From: Loripinus fragilis
Taxonomy: Eukaryota; Mollusca; Bivalvia; Lucinida; Lucinidae
Length of the DNA stretch: 64,000 nucleotides
Reading direction: 5' to 3'
Assembly: GCA_964019695.1 (NCBI GenBank)
Contig: OZ026525.1
Coordinates: 64,264,253 to 64,328,252 of the forward strand
Shown here: piece after piece, positions 35,001 to 38,239 of the stretch
Layout of the letters: every line of letters starts with the position of its first letter
Position numbering within the stretch: the first letter of the stretch is position 1
The notes under the pieces: generated by a model
Told to the model about the DNA's origin: nothing
The model's database searches: none
The model's input: the letters and a program-made list of their open reading frames with translations, nothing else
Program-made: the position numbers and the translations under genes

Positions 35001-36381
35001 TTTATCTGAAATTATTTTAGAAATAAATTCGATTTTTGGAATGTTCATAGAATCATGAATACTTTGGGACTCTTGCAAAGTTAACGTGAAGCACTTCGGG
35101 CTTCACTTACTTTGCAAGAGACCGGAAGTATTCAAGATTCCATGAACAGACCAAAAGTTGAATTAATTGCCCATACATGTATTTACATTTTATTATTAAT
35201 ATCTAAAATATAAAATATATTTATACATGTAATTTAGGAAAAAAAACAGTTTTGTATCGAATATTTAATCGTATTAACAGCTTTGTTGGTGTGTAAAATG
35301 GAAAAGCGGAACAGCCAGCGCGAACACAGACAGCAGGGGGAGCAAACAAGAGGCTTGTTTTGCACATAGAAATTATTTTGAAATCATATTTTTGGCTTAA
35401 AAATGATAGGATATTGCCATATGCGTGACGTTAAAAGCGTCATTTCATAACCTTTCCCAAAAATCTGTCAACCAATTTATCAATTTTAATGCATGTCATT
35501 ATTTTACTATCAGACGCGACGTCATATGATAAAAAGGGTTAAAGTTTTATGGTGTCTAAATACTTGAATAAAAACAATAACAAACCATAAATGATCAGTT
35601 CTGGAATATTCTCATGCCTGTCTGGTTGTTTGGGTACCAATTCTCTAATAATCACAATAACATCATCTTTGTAATCAGCTAGCCCAACAACCTGTGATAT
35701 TCCCTCTAAAGCATCATTACTAAATCTGTGATCAAAGTCAGCATCAGTATTACGGACATTAGCAGATGAAGTTATTTTCCCAATACCTGAATTTGTTTCA
35801 CTTGCTTTGAATTTTCCTAAAATACATTCGCTTTGCTTCTGCTGTATTACTTCAGTCTCACATGTATTTACAGATTCCAATTCTACTTGTTCAATTAATT
35901 CATTAAAGGCATTGATTTCTCCTTTTGGTTTAGCTTGGACAGACTTATTTTCTTCTGTCACTATTGGTGATACAGTTGCCTTTTCATCTTTGCAGTTATT
36001 GCACTCACTTTCAGCAGCTATGCCCTCACTATAATCAGAGTTTACGTCAACTGAATAAATCTTTTGAGTAGAAGAAGCTACTGATTCACTGCTATCTAGA
36101 CTTTTTGCTATATCTGTAACATCTTGGTCACTGATTAGTCTAGTTTCTAAGTTATACTCATCTGATTTATTAAGGCTATAATTTAAATGTTTTAATTTAT
36201 CAATGACTAGCTGAAATCTTAAATCAGTTTTTGACCATGCTTCACATGATATAATCTTCGCTCCACATAACCGCCGATTCACAACATGAGGTTTGTTGAT
36301 CCAAACGGAGAGAGAGTTAGCAAACCCATCCTTGTCCCCTCTTGTAGATATGGATGTGATTTCCTTGTAATTTGAGGCCAT
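1859..36381 (-). CDS. TRMT44: tRNA (uracil-O(2)-)-methyltransferase, TRMT44/METTL19-like, 11 coding exons
   Basis: Joined minus-strand exons, in order: 36381-35586, 35005-34819, 26483-26267, 25694-25626, 23366-23259, 19540-19469, 17288-17182, 14822-14639, 9679-9340, 4782-4666, 2082-1859. They total 2421 bp, 806 residues plus stop, slightly longer than the human protein (about 757). All introns are GT-AG and all phases agree. The middle carries a class I SAM-methyltransferase core: motif I FLDMGCGNGLLVHIL, the motif II region GVDVRKRSIWD, and the family motif NHSDELTPWIP. The C-terminus has a CCCH zinc finger (C-x9-C-x6-C-x3-H, starting CWFNINHPDGC). Family knowledge: Trm44/TRMT44 methylates the 2'-OH of U44 in tRNA(Ser) in the cytoplasm. 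The first ~265 residues are polar, low-complexity and not family-diagnostic. Identification is from remembered family sequence, not a search, but spans nearly all exons. Confidence 0.93.
2510..2700. mobile_element. Palindromic MITE (family T)
   Basis: A long imperfect palindrome about GATCACCATTTGTCATCGCTC, with outer arms GGGATAGAAATATC and GATTTTTCTATCCC. Related copies lie at 10486-10612 and 52585-52744. Confidence 0.7.
2784..3001. mobile_element. MITE (family R) with central hairpin
   Basis: Inverted ends GTAAATGTTCTAAAATTC and GAATTTTAGAACATTTAC. The core (about 2888-2953) is the hairpin GACTGCTTCTTCAGAAGCAG extended by TCTGATCTGGGTC. Further copies: 58660-58825, 61420-61632, 63633-63845. 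Confidence 0.8.
3172..3412. mobile_element. MITE (family U)
   Basis: Starts with ACATGGGTGAA and ends with GAACTTTCACCC, with an internal GAGGCTGACTTTCCATAGAAA palindrome region. Two more copies in opposite orientations lie at 14955-15190 and 15347-15592. Confidence 0.75.
3481..3893. mobile_element. MITE (family V), copy 1
   Basis: Inverted ends GCCAGAATTTTTTATTAGTT and AACTAATAAAAAAATTCTGG, about 410 bp, AT-rich interior. The second copy at 36462-36875 lies in the opposite orientation, so the pair brackets most of TRMT44. Confidence 0.85.
3893..4104. mobile_element. MITE (family Q), copy 2
   Basis: Starts TTAACTCTTTCC and ends near GCATGCAAAGTTATTAA. It abuts the family V element directly. 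The core hairpin reads CCCAGGTCAGAAC and GTCCTGATCTGGAGCC. Confidence 0.65.
4125..5545. repeat. Diverged direct duplication inside TRMT44 intron 9
   Basis: Segments at about 4125-4600 and 5005-5545 are diverged direct copies offset by about 880 bp. Both share the run from CTTTTAT/ATGAC through GCGTGACAGAAAG to GCATCTTGGATGTTGGAAC. Exon 10 (4666-4782) lies between the copies and is not itself duplicated. Confidence 0.7.
4666..4782 (-). CDS. TRMT44: TRMT44 coding exon 10
   Basis: 117 bp, phase 1 on both sides; acceptor CTGTTGTAG|GTAAG, donor CCAAG|GTATG. Encodes GKLPICDVVKLFDGSLLQEL followed by KSECGGIQTLLRNSSQIFQ, a strongly conserved C-terminal block (L...CGG.QTLLRN..Q.F). Confidence 0.92.
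5560..6340. other. TRMT44 intron, no recognised element
   Basis: AT-rich sequence with no convincing gene, SINE or inverted-terminal element that I can see. Confidence 0.5.
6345..6470. mobile_element. Hairpin-core MITE remnant
   Basis: Contains the shared core: AAGCAAACAGAGTAGACC, GGCAGCTCTTACAAGAGCTG, then AGATCTGGGTCTGC and CTGTTTGC. The right end resembles family P/Q termini (GTAAAGGGTTAA). Confidence 0.65.
6472..7782. mobile_element. Mariner-sized DNA transposon with about 28-bp inverted ends
   Basis: Starts TACGAGGGGGGTTCAATATG (then TAATGAAAAC) and ends with the inverse (GTTTTCATTACATATTGAAC then CCCCCCTCGTA). TA dinucleotides sit at both edges. The 1.31-kb length fits a full Tc1/mariner element, and the GAGGGG-GTTCAA terminus resembles mariner ends. 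No transposase motif could be read in any frame, so the interior is either strongly decayed or replaced. Confidence 0.8.
7954..8904 (-). mobile_element. Pearl-like element with three ~300-bp internal repeats
   Basis: The left end is a hairpin (ATCCCCACGCTTTTTT / AAAAAAGCGTCGGGGAT) followed by a GTCC tetranucleotide run (8000-8017). Three direct units start at 8043, 8347 and 8642 (each about GAAATTCAACCAGATTTGGT). The right edge carries GCGTGGGGAT, the inverse of the left end. This layout resembles bivalve pearl elements, though the units are longer than the usual ~160 bp. Confidence 0.7.
8939..9142. mobile_element. MITE (family P), diverged
   Basis: Diverged TTAA-type ends (CCTTAAAACGC and GCGCTTTAAGGTTTGGTTAA) around a near-perfect hairpin CAGACTGCTCCTGTAGGAGC at about 9020-9050. 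Confidence 0.7.
9340..9679 (-). CDS. TRMT44: TRMT44 coding exon 9
   Basis: 340 bp, phase 0 in and phase 1 out; acceptor TTTTAACAG|GTATG, donor GGAG|GTATAA. Encodes VCFIGRTRSYP and MDEKRT, a polar variable stretch, then FAPRSKVEMTRNC, matching the family's F.PR.K.E..RNC segment. Confidence 0.9.
9815..10320. repeat. Dispersed repeat related to the 55.1-kb insertion, with hairpin core
   Basis: Contains GAGCGCTCATGTATTATTTA, AAAAGAGATAAAATACGAGG and, after a hairpin core at 10035-10107, TATATCACTCCCTGATGCG and TCATATGATAAAT, all phrases shared with 19790-19895, 21660-21785 and 55131-55460. Probably one mobile family interrupted by a hairpin MITE. Confidence 0.6.
10486..10612. mobile_element. Palindromic MITE (family T), copy 2
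   Basis: GGTGGAATAGAAAAATCTGTC pairs with GACAAATTTTTCTATCTGCC around a GAGTGATGACAAATGGTTATC centre; same family as 2510-2700 and 52585-52744. Confidence 0.65.
11392..11545 (-). mobile_element. tRNA-derived SINE (family B), partial
   Basis: Shares TTTGATTCTTTACG, CAGTCAACATTTTTCAG and GGTTGAACCAGGACTAAGC with the other family B copies; the tRNA-like head is degraded. Further partial copies without heads are visible at about 13680-13740. Confidence 0.75.
13292..13383. repeat. Two-copy tandem repeat, 46-47 bp
   Basis: AAAACCAACACTGATCTATAC through GGGCATGCGCCTAGTCC occurs twice in direct succession with no mismatches that I can see, which suggests a recent duplication. Confidence 0.85.
13808..14028. 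mobile_element. MITE (family P), copy 3
   Basis: TTAACCCTAAAGCGCCAATC at the left and ATTGGCGCTTTAAGGGTTAA at the right. The TTAA flanks and inverted ends are clear. The centre has the hairpin ACTGCTCCTATAGGAGCAGT but has lost its right arm. Confidence 0.8.
14639..14822 (-). CDS. TRMT44: TRMT44 coding exon 8
   Basis: 184 bp; acceptor CTCATTTTACAG, donor AAGCGG|GTATC. Encodes SSYSCCYFVLPCCHHDF, SQYREYLNYI and EDMLRIPSTKR, all matching conserved TRMT44 blocks. A partial duplicate of this exon, with its own acceptor, sits directly upstream at 14832-14949. Confidence 0.94.
14832..14949 (-). pseudogene. Partial duplicate of TRMT44 exon 8 with intact acceptor
   Basis: Nearly the first two thirds of exon 8, preceded by an acceptor-like TTATACAG. 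The copy lacks 2 bp after the CCHHD codons, which creates an in-frame TGA, and it runs straight into the acceptor of true exon 8 with no donor. Use of its acceptor would put a stop into the mRNA. Confidence 0.88.
14955..15190. mobile_element. MITE (family U), copy 2
   Basis: ACATGGGTGAAAGTTTTCAG start, GAACTTTCACC end. It begins 6 bp beyond the duplicated TRMT44 exon 8 acceptor. Confidence 0.75.
15347..15592. mobile_element. MITE (family U), copy 3, inverted relative to copy 2
   Basis: CATGGGTGAAAGTTCAC start and AAACTTTCACCCATG end with an internal GAGGCCGAC..GTCGGCCTC hairpin. With copy 2 it forms an inverted pair 160 bp apart. Confidence 0.8.
15600..16560. other. TRMT44 intron with a degenerate inverted repeat
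   Basis: No gene is supported. Between about 16150 and 16400 are several CACGGACATTTCGG/AAATGTCCGAGG-type phrases in opposite orientations, probably a decayed foldback structure. Overlapping open frames here are repeat artefacts. Confidence 0.5.
16565..17008. mobile_element. hAT-like non-autonomous element with 8-bp target duplication
   Basis: AAGTCCAA occurs exactly at 16565-16572 and 17001-17008. The right end reads GTGCAAACCCTG and the left GGTTCATACAGGC, compatible with a hAT CAGGGTT..AACCCTG terminus that has lost its first bases. The inner palindrome TTTGGTGCAGCATATGCTGC is shared with 59050-59425. Confidence 0.8.
17182..17288 (-). CDS. TRMT44: TRMT44 coding exon 7 (NHSDELTPW motif)
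   Basis: 107 bp, phase 0 in and phase 2 out; acceptor TTTTTACTTGAAG, donor CAAG|GTTTGT. Encodes PSKDSLFPDSDWLIGNHSDE followed by LTPWIPVMAA. The NHSDEL block is diagnostic for the Trm44 family and is probably part of the active site. Confidence 0.94.
18331..18380 (-). pseudogene. Decayed partial duplicate of TRMT44 exon 6
   Basis: The minus strand reads a near copy of the part of exon 6 encoding RKRSIWDLYGDE. The donor is destroyed (AAAG|TAAAC instead of AAAG|GTAACT) and the 5' part with the acceptor is not recognisable. It cannot be spliced as an exon. Confidence 0.8.
18405..18520 (-). mobile_element. SINE B fragment
   Basis: Shares TCAACAATTTTTCAGTCATG and CTCAGTACTAAGTCTTGCTC with family B. 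Another minus-strand fragment with a tRNA-like head lies at about 19230-19360 (ending CCAATTGAGCCACTGCACTC). Confidence 0.65.
19469..19540 (-). CDS. TRMT44: TRMT44 coding exon 6 (motif II region)
   Basis: 72 bp, phase 0 on both sides; acceptor CAATTTCAG|CATCC, donor AAAG|GTAACT. Encodes HPGYGVDVRKRSIWDLYGDE, including the acidic residue of motif II. A decayed copy of this exon lies 1.1 kb downstream on the minus strand (18331-18380). Confidence 0.94.
19592..19779. mobile_element. Palindromic MITE (GAGACGG foldback family), copy 1
   Basis: A near-perfect palindrome about AACCGTCTCATTGAGACGGTT, continued by TTTGAGTACCC and ACATATGTTTTGG arms, ending GTTACACACTCTTATCT. One of ten copies in the window. 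Confidence 0.85.
19985..21613 (+). mobile_element. Pearl-like element: about ten ~157-bp units plus GGAC run
   Basis: Diverged units share GCGGCCATTTTG, GGACAAAACCCATATTC and GAGTTTGATGAAAG; the phrase CCATATATGAAATTTG recurs at about 20076, 20238, 20400, 20558, 20715, 20870, 21035, 21190, 21346 and 21503. The array ends in a GGAC/GACA run (about 21555-21613). Unit length and layout match published descriptions of bivalve pearl elements. Confidence 0.82.
22157..22955. mobile_element. Nested palindromic elements
   Basis: Outer inverted arms (about 22157-22200 and 22905-22955) share CATGCTCAACTCCACTGAGC against GCTCAGTTGAGTTGAGCA. Inside, a second element (about 22230-22795) has inverted ends GGTGTAAAATTATTT..ACTCGCCC and GGGCGAGTGGAATTTTACACC. 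Confidence 0.7.
23036..23215. mobile_element. GAGACGG foldback MITE, copy 2
   Basis: Same palindrome as at 19592-19779 with a few substitutions; it ends about 45 bp from the TRMT44 exon 5 donor. Confidence 0.8.
23259..23366 (-). CDS. TRMT44: TRMT44 coding exon 5 (SAM-binding motif I)
   Basis: 108 bp, phase 0 on both sides; acceptor GCGTGCTTCAG, donor GGG|GTGAGT. Encodes LLWKLDREKKGLTKKQSFLD followed by the glycine-rich SAM loop DMGCGNGLLVHIL. Confidence 0.95.
23405..23665. mobile_element. MITE (family W)
   Basis: Inverted ends GCATGAGATTTCCAACAATG and a right arm reading GGAAATCTCATGCC. The interior carries GATCAGCCTGCGCA paired with CAGTCTGATCAGAG. Copies also at 25713-25945, about 56751-57100 and a fragment at 59863-59960. 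Confidence 0.75.
23690..23882 (-). mobile_element. SINE B fragment
   Basis: Body phrases (GTCAACAATTTTTTTGTCATG, AATAAATCAGTACTAAGCC) and part of a tRNA-like head (AGCCTAACACTCTATCA). It is interrupted at the right by a foldback MITE at 23883; the head appears to resume at about 24062-24095 (CTATCAACTAAGCCACTGCG). Confidence 0.7.
23883..24062. mobile_element. GAGACGG foldback MITE, copy 3, inserted in a SINE
   Basis: Near-perfect palindrome (ACCGTCTCACTGAGACGGT core). CTATCA on the left and CTCTATCAACT on the right suggest that the SINE head was split by this insertion. Confidence 0.75.
24518..24840 (-). mobile_element. tRNA-derived SINE (family A) with 14-bp target duplication
   Basis: TACTTTAGATATAT is found at 24504-24517 and 24841-24854. 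The tRNA-like head is at the right end (minus strand CCGGGCCGCGTAGCGCAGTC). Full-length copy of about 320 bp. Confidence 0.92.
24890..25080. mobile_element. Hairpin-core MITE (family S)
   Basis: Core: GATCCAGATCAGCTGGC, hairpin TTTTCAGAAGCCAGC, GATCAGGATCCAC. Outer ends are CCATACCATTCTTAA and CATGGTAAGGGTT. Same terminal class as 33352-33560 and 36873-37552. Confidence 0.65.
25090..25575. repeat. Unclassified dispersed repeat (family X), copy 1
   Basis: Shares long blocks with 57740-58150, including AAAAAAGCTCCATTTTGTTAG, CTGTAGCATGTGGGTTCAG, GTTTGTTTTGCTGCAATC and GTCTGATTCCACG. No protein motif is visible in the open frame across it. Confidence 0.7.
25626..25694 (-). CDS. TRMT44: TRMT44 coding exon 4
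   Basis: 69 bp, phase 0 on both sides; acceptor TTTTTTCATTAG, donor TTG|GTATG. Encodes IWPEKTDPQKYVFEDVAIAT-YLL, a conserved TRMT44 block (WPE..DP.K.V.EDVAIA.YL). Confidence 0.93.
25713..25945. mobile_element. MITE (family W), copy 2
   Basis: GACATGAGATTTCCAACAATG at the left and CATTGTTGGAAATCACATGTC at the right, with the GATCAGCCTGCGCATACGCG core. It starts within 20 bp of the TRMT44 exon 4 acceptor side. Confidence 0.8.
26075..26253. mobile_element. MITE (family Y) fragment next to TRMT44 exon 3
   Basis: Contains AGTTTGTCATACACCTGGATGA and the end GAATTGGTAGTTGTGTGG, matching the complete copy at 45520-45990. It lies just inside the intron from the exon 3 donor. Confidence 0.65.
26267..26483 (-). 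CDS. TRMT44: TRMT44 coding exon 3
   Basis: 217 bp; acceptor TTTTCTACCAG|GATAAC, donor CCAAG|GTATG. Encodes WLQGQLLTKIARWSEE and SLKLVPLEDYNALYNDLKNK, which match the conserved stretch preceding the methyltransferase fold in TRMT44 proteins. A MITE end lies within about 15 bp of the donor on the intron side. Confidence 0.92.
26878..27600 (+). pseudogene. Tc1-like transposase relic with duplicated catalytic segment
   Basis: The N-terminal HTH region is readable from 26878 (LSKDQRNQVIGVLMAG, DCSRQTIHYLMNGYNETGY). A large internal deletion follows, then HDNARPHTT (27210), NNVNILPWHASSRVMNPVEH with the catalytic Glu, a stop where Tc1 has Leu-Trp, DELGRRVR, and a final NSMRRRI at about 27570. The LPWHA..RRVR stretch is tandemly duplicated. 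Non-functional: deletion, stops and frameshifts. It could be what remains of a 1.5-kb Tc1 element. Confidence 0.9.
27255..27505. repeat. Two-copy tandem repeat, about 118-120 bp, within the Tc1 relic
   Basis: The stretch from GTCAACATCTTGCCTTGGCA to AATGGATGGTTAAATGACT occurs twice with essentially one substitution, so the duplication is much younger than the decay of the transposase. Confidence 0.92.
27596..27833. mobile_element. MITE with ~35-bp inverted ends and TTAGGGTAGG runs
   Basis: Left GCCTAAATGAAATATATGTG then TGGTTCCTGTTGC; right the inverse. Just inside each arm is TTAGGGTAGGTAGG, a telomere-like phrase, but only in one or two copies. Confidence 0.85.
27840..28400. other. TRMT44 intron, no recognised element
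   Basis: AT-rich sequence; I see no gene, SINE or clear inverted ends. Confidence 0.5.
28409..28884. mobile_element. hAT-like non-autonomous element
   Basis: Ends CAGGGTTTGTACGG and GTGCGAACCCTG are typical hAT inverted termini; subterminal AGGACTTTTCCAGGACTTTT/AATTCCAGGACAATTCCAGG repeats. About 475 bp, no coding capacity. An 8-bp target duplication is not clear. Confidence 0.75.
28930..29250. repeat. Short tandem array, about 132-bp period
   Basis: Two to three diverged units containing TGTGACCTTGA(T/C)C, CAGTTCTTG and GGATATAT phrases. This type of repeat is common in molluscan introns; no gene. Confidence 0.65.
29374..29838. mobile_element. MITE with ~34-bp inverted ends
   Basis: Left TGGCCCACTTCGAATCGAAC then TAAAGTTCCTACTA; right the inverse with one indel. 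The interior is non-coding. The superfamily is not determined. Confidence 0.85.
29920..30402. mobile_element. Pogo/Tigger-like non-autonomous element
   Basis: Ends TACAGTCAAAACTCTTTATA and a right end whose inverse is TACAGTCAATCCTCTTTATT. CAGT termini with TA flanks and TATAACAGAA-type internal phrases match Tigger-like elements. An inner open frame on both strands shows no transposase motif. Confidence 0.75.
30405..31635. other. TRMT44 intron 2, no recognised element
   Basis: Low-GC sequence without a supported exon, SINE or inverted-terminal element. Confidence 0.5.
31640..31820. repeat. Adjoining hairpins
   Basis: AGTTTTATACCACC pairs with GGTGGTATAAAAC over about 31640-31720. Directly adjacent, AGTTATACCATG pairs with CATGGTATAACT (about 31720-31820), with inner arms AAGATAATCCACTCGC/CTCGTGGATTATCTC. 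Confidence 0.75.
31911..33275. repeat. Two-copy tandem duplication, ~680-bp unit, with terminal hairpins
   Basis: AACCCACACTTTTGTGAG recurs at 31917 and 32591; the palindromic block starting TTATACAATGTTTTGTG recurs at 32491 and 33178. Each unit ends with a hairpin whose centre is CGGGAGCTC. Divergence is a few percent with short indels. Confidence 0.88.
33352..33560. mobile_element. Hairpin-core MITE (family S), copy 2
   Basis: Left TTAACCCTTCTCACGCTGAG, right TTCAGCATGACAAGGGCTAA; core GATCAGATGGCTTCGTCAG, AAGCCATCTGATCAGGATC. Confidence 0.75.
33615..33840. mobile_element. GAGACGG foldback MITE, copy 4, with internal duplication
   Basis: Same palindrome, but the left arm (CCGACCAAAACATATG through GGGTACTCAAA) is present twice in tandem, about 46 bp apart. 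Confidence 0.8.
33920..34090. mobile_element. GAGACGG foldback MITE, copy 5
   Basis: Left-arm phrase CATATGTTTTGGGTGCTCAA occurs twice; the core is diverged (AACAGTCTTATCGAGACGG). It sits 80 bp from copy 4 in the opposite orientation. Confidence 0.75.
34370..34600. mobile_element. Palindromic element with three internal 25-bp palindromes
   Basis: Ends CAGTAAAACCTGTCTTA and CATAAGACAGGTTTTTCTG. In the centre the palindrome GCTCCTAGGGGAGC with ATTCTATTCT linkers occurs three times in tandem (34450-34520). CAGT-type ends suggest a Tigger-like relationship. Confidence 0.8.
34819..35005 (-). CDS. TRMT44: TRMT44 coding exon 2, with in-frame 8-residue repeats
   Basis: 187 bp between acceptor AATTTCAG|AT and donor CCAG|GTAAGAG. 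It carries three in-frame copies of an 8-residue unit (HKAGDQNQ, HKAGDQNL, HKDGDQND), then RIEVAYEFTY. Phase 1 to phase 2, matching exons 1 and 3. Confidence 0.8.
34901..34972 (-). repeat. 24-bp in-frame tandem repeat in TRMT44 exon 2
   Basis: Three consecutive 24-bp units coding for 8 residues each (consensus HKAGDQNx). The unit length is a multiple of three, so copy number can vary without a frameshift. Confidence 0.85.
35586..36381 (-). CDS. TRMT44: TRMT44 coding exon 1 (start exon)
   Basis: The exon begins with ATG at 36381-36379 and runs 796 bp to a donor reading ATG|GTTTGT, ending in phase 1. The open frame continues to 35539, but the phase and the next exon (G+AT = Asp) support stopping at 35586. 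The product is Ser/Glu/Asn-rich with no recognised domain, typical of the poorly conserved N-terminus of this family. A good acceptor (TCTATTTTCAG) lies at about 36435, 54 bp upstream of the ATG, so an upstream non-coding exon is likely. Confidence 0.85.
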
Positions 36382-36461
36382 GACGGAAATTCTTCAAAAA
36401 TAAATCTAACACTGCCAATTTAAAGTTCCATCACCTGAAAATAGATTAATTACATGTGGGC

Positions 36462-36875
36462 CAGAATTTTTTTATTAGTTGATTTACAAACCCTCCAACT
36501 GTATTATTTTCTGGAAAGTAGAAAAAAAAAATCTAAAAATTTTATTTTCTTTAATCCGCCGATTCTAAATATTATTTGTTTGTTGAAAAAAAAAAAATAT
36601 TTTTGAGGTTCTGTCTGTGTATTTTTTGAGGGTGAGACTGTTAAAAGTGATTGTCCATTCCAGAATTTTATAAAATGATGAAATATTTAAAGATTTAATA
36701 CAGACTGTTAGTTTACCTTACTAGTTTTACTGTTTGTTCTGAAGATATTTATAAAAAAGGCTCTGAAAATGACCAGTCAACTGGTCATTTTCAGACCTTT
36801 TTTTCTCTAGTCCCCCTGACCCTAAATCTGATCTTTTTTCCCCCGTAAATCAACTAATAAAAAAATTCTGGCCTT
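36462..36875. mobile_element. MITE (family V), copy 2, upstream of the TRMT44 start codon
   Basis: Same ends as 3481-3893 but the interior is in the opposite orientation. It begins 81 bp upstream of the TRMT44 ATG, in the putative 5' UTR intron or promoter. Confidence 0.88.
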
Positions 36876-36892
36876 AACCCTTGTACTGTTGA

Positions 36893-37095
36893 ACTTACTC
36901 TACATTCGGAAATGTTCGCAAGGGTTTTATTTTCGCGAAACTGCAAAAATAAACCCTCGCAAAATGGCTAAATCACTCTGTGGTTTACTGATGTAGGCAA
37001 ATATAATGGCCTAGTTGCGAATTTTTAGCATGGCAAATATGTCTTCTAAGGCTATTCCTGAAAATAAAATCATAAAAAAAAATTCCGAATTTAGA
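36893..37095. mobile_element. CGCGAAA-type MITE, copy 1
   Basis: ATTCGGAAATGTTCGCAAGG, TTATTTTCGCGAAACTGC, then AAATCACTCTGTGG and AAATATGTCTTCTAAGGC; the same order is found at 49922-50150. Confidence 0.75.
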
Positions 37096-37164
37096 GTATA
37101 TAATGTTTTGAAAACACTGTAGAGCCGGATCAGCTGGCTTCTGACAGCCACCTGATCAGGATCA

Positions 37165-37470
37165 TTTGTTTGTTTAGTTGCTTTACGTCCCAAGTCAACA
37201 GCTATGGTCATGGGGGCTAACCACACTTTTTCCTAGGCAAGCTTGAACAAGCAGTTAACCAGTACTTCATGCACATACTTTCGCTTGTAACTTATAACAA
37301 CCCTTCTTGAATGATTCAGCGGAAGGGAGGAAAATGACCGTAGAAATTATTTCATGATCAATCTCCACAAAAGTATGGGACCGGGCCGGGATCGAGCTCG
37401 CAACCCCTGGATCTGCAGTCAGACTCGCATCTGTTGCCAGACACGTTACCGACTGCGCTATGCAGCCCGA
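37165..37470 (-). mobile_element. tRNA-derived SINE (family A) with 12-bp target duplication
   Basis: TGATCAGGATCA is exact at 37153-37164 and 37471-37482. The SINE head is at the right. The target is the right arm of a family S hairpin core. Confidence 0.93.
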
Positions 37471-37780
37471 TGATCAGGATCAGCATTGTTCAAATCATGC
37501 ATCTGAAACGGATGGAAAACAATAATAACTTATTCAGCAATACAAGGGTTAATTATTGCAACAGTTATGATCGAAGAAATGATCAATTAATTAATGCACC
37601 ATACCAGTTATAAGTAATTTTTTTAAAGCGGAGTGAAAATCAGTGTGGATCCTGATCAGATTCTTGATATATAAAAAAAGTTCAGTTGGGTTCCACAGGA
37701 CCTTGGACCATATATTAGGATATGTAACAGGACAAGCTAAGCTTAATTTCTATCATGATTACTGACGCATGTTCAGTGTT

Positions 37781-37977
37781 TTGTTTGTTTGATTTGATTC
37801 TTTACGTCCCATCAACAATATTTCAGTTAAACAGGGACGGGTCTTCCTGGGTTGAACCAGTACTAAGCTAGGATAAATGTGTCTTACTCAAGGACCACAA
37901 CGCAGTGACGCCGGTGAGGCTCGAACCTGAGGCCCCTCGGTCTCGAGTCATGATACCACTGAGCCACTGCGCTCCCT
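37781..37977 (-). mobile_element. tRNA-derived SINE (family B) with 14-bp target duplication
   Basis: GCATGTTCAGTGTT (37767-37780) and GCATGTTCATTGTT (37978-37991) flank the element. The tRNA-like head on the minus strand reads GCGCAGTGGCTCAGTGGTAT. Confidence 0.92.
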
Positions 37978-38239
37978 GCATGTTCATTGTTAAAATGAAA
38001 AAAGTCAATAAGCAATGCTTATAAGATACCCCCCGCACAGTAAGGGTCAGTGAAAAAACTTAGTTTTGGCAAGTGGTAGTTCAAACCAGCAGACCCTAGT
38101 TTTGAAAAAAAGATTTCAGTAGAATCTGTGCAAATGATCTTAAAGCTTGCATTCTGGAACATTTGTTAAGATCAAATACACAAAATTATTCACACCTGAA
38201 AGCTCTATATGTCAAAGCTTATACCAAAAAAATAGTCTG

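Larger units (their letters stand above)
36873..37552. mobile_element. Hairpin-core MITE (family S) carrying nested insertions
   Basis: Inverted ends TTAACCCTTGTACTGTTGAA and TTCAGCAATACAAGGGTTAA. Inside are a CGCGAAA-type MITE (about 36893-37090) and a SINE (37165-37470) that splits the hairpin core. Confidence 0.75.
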
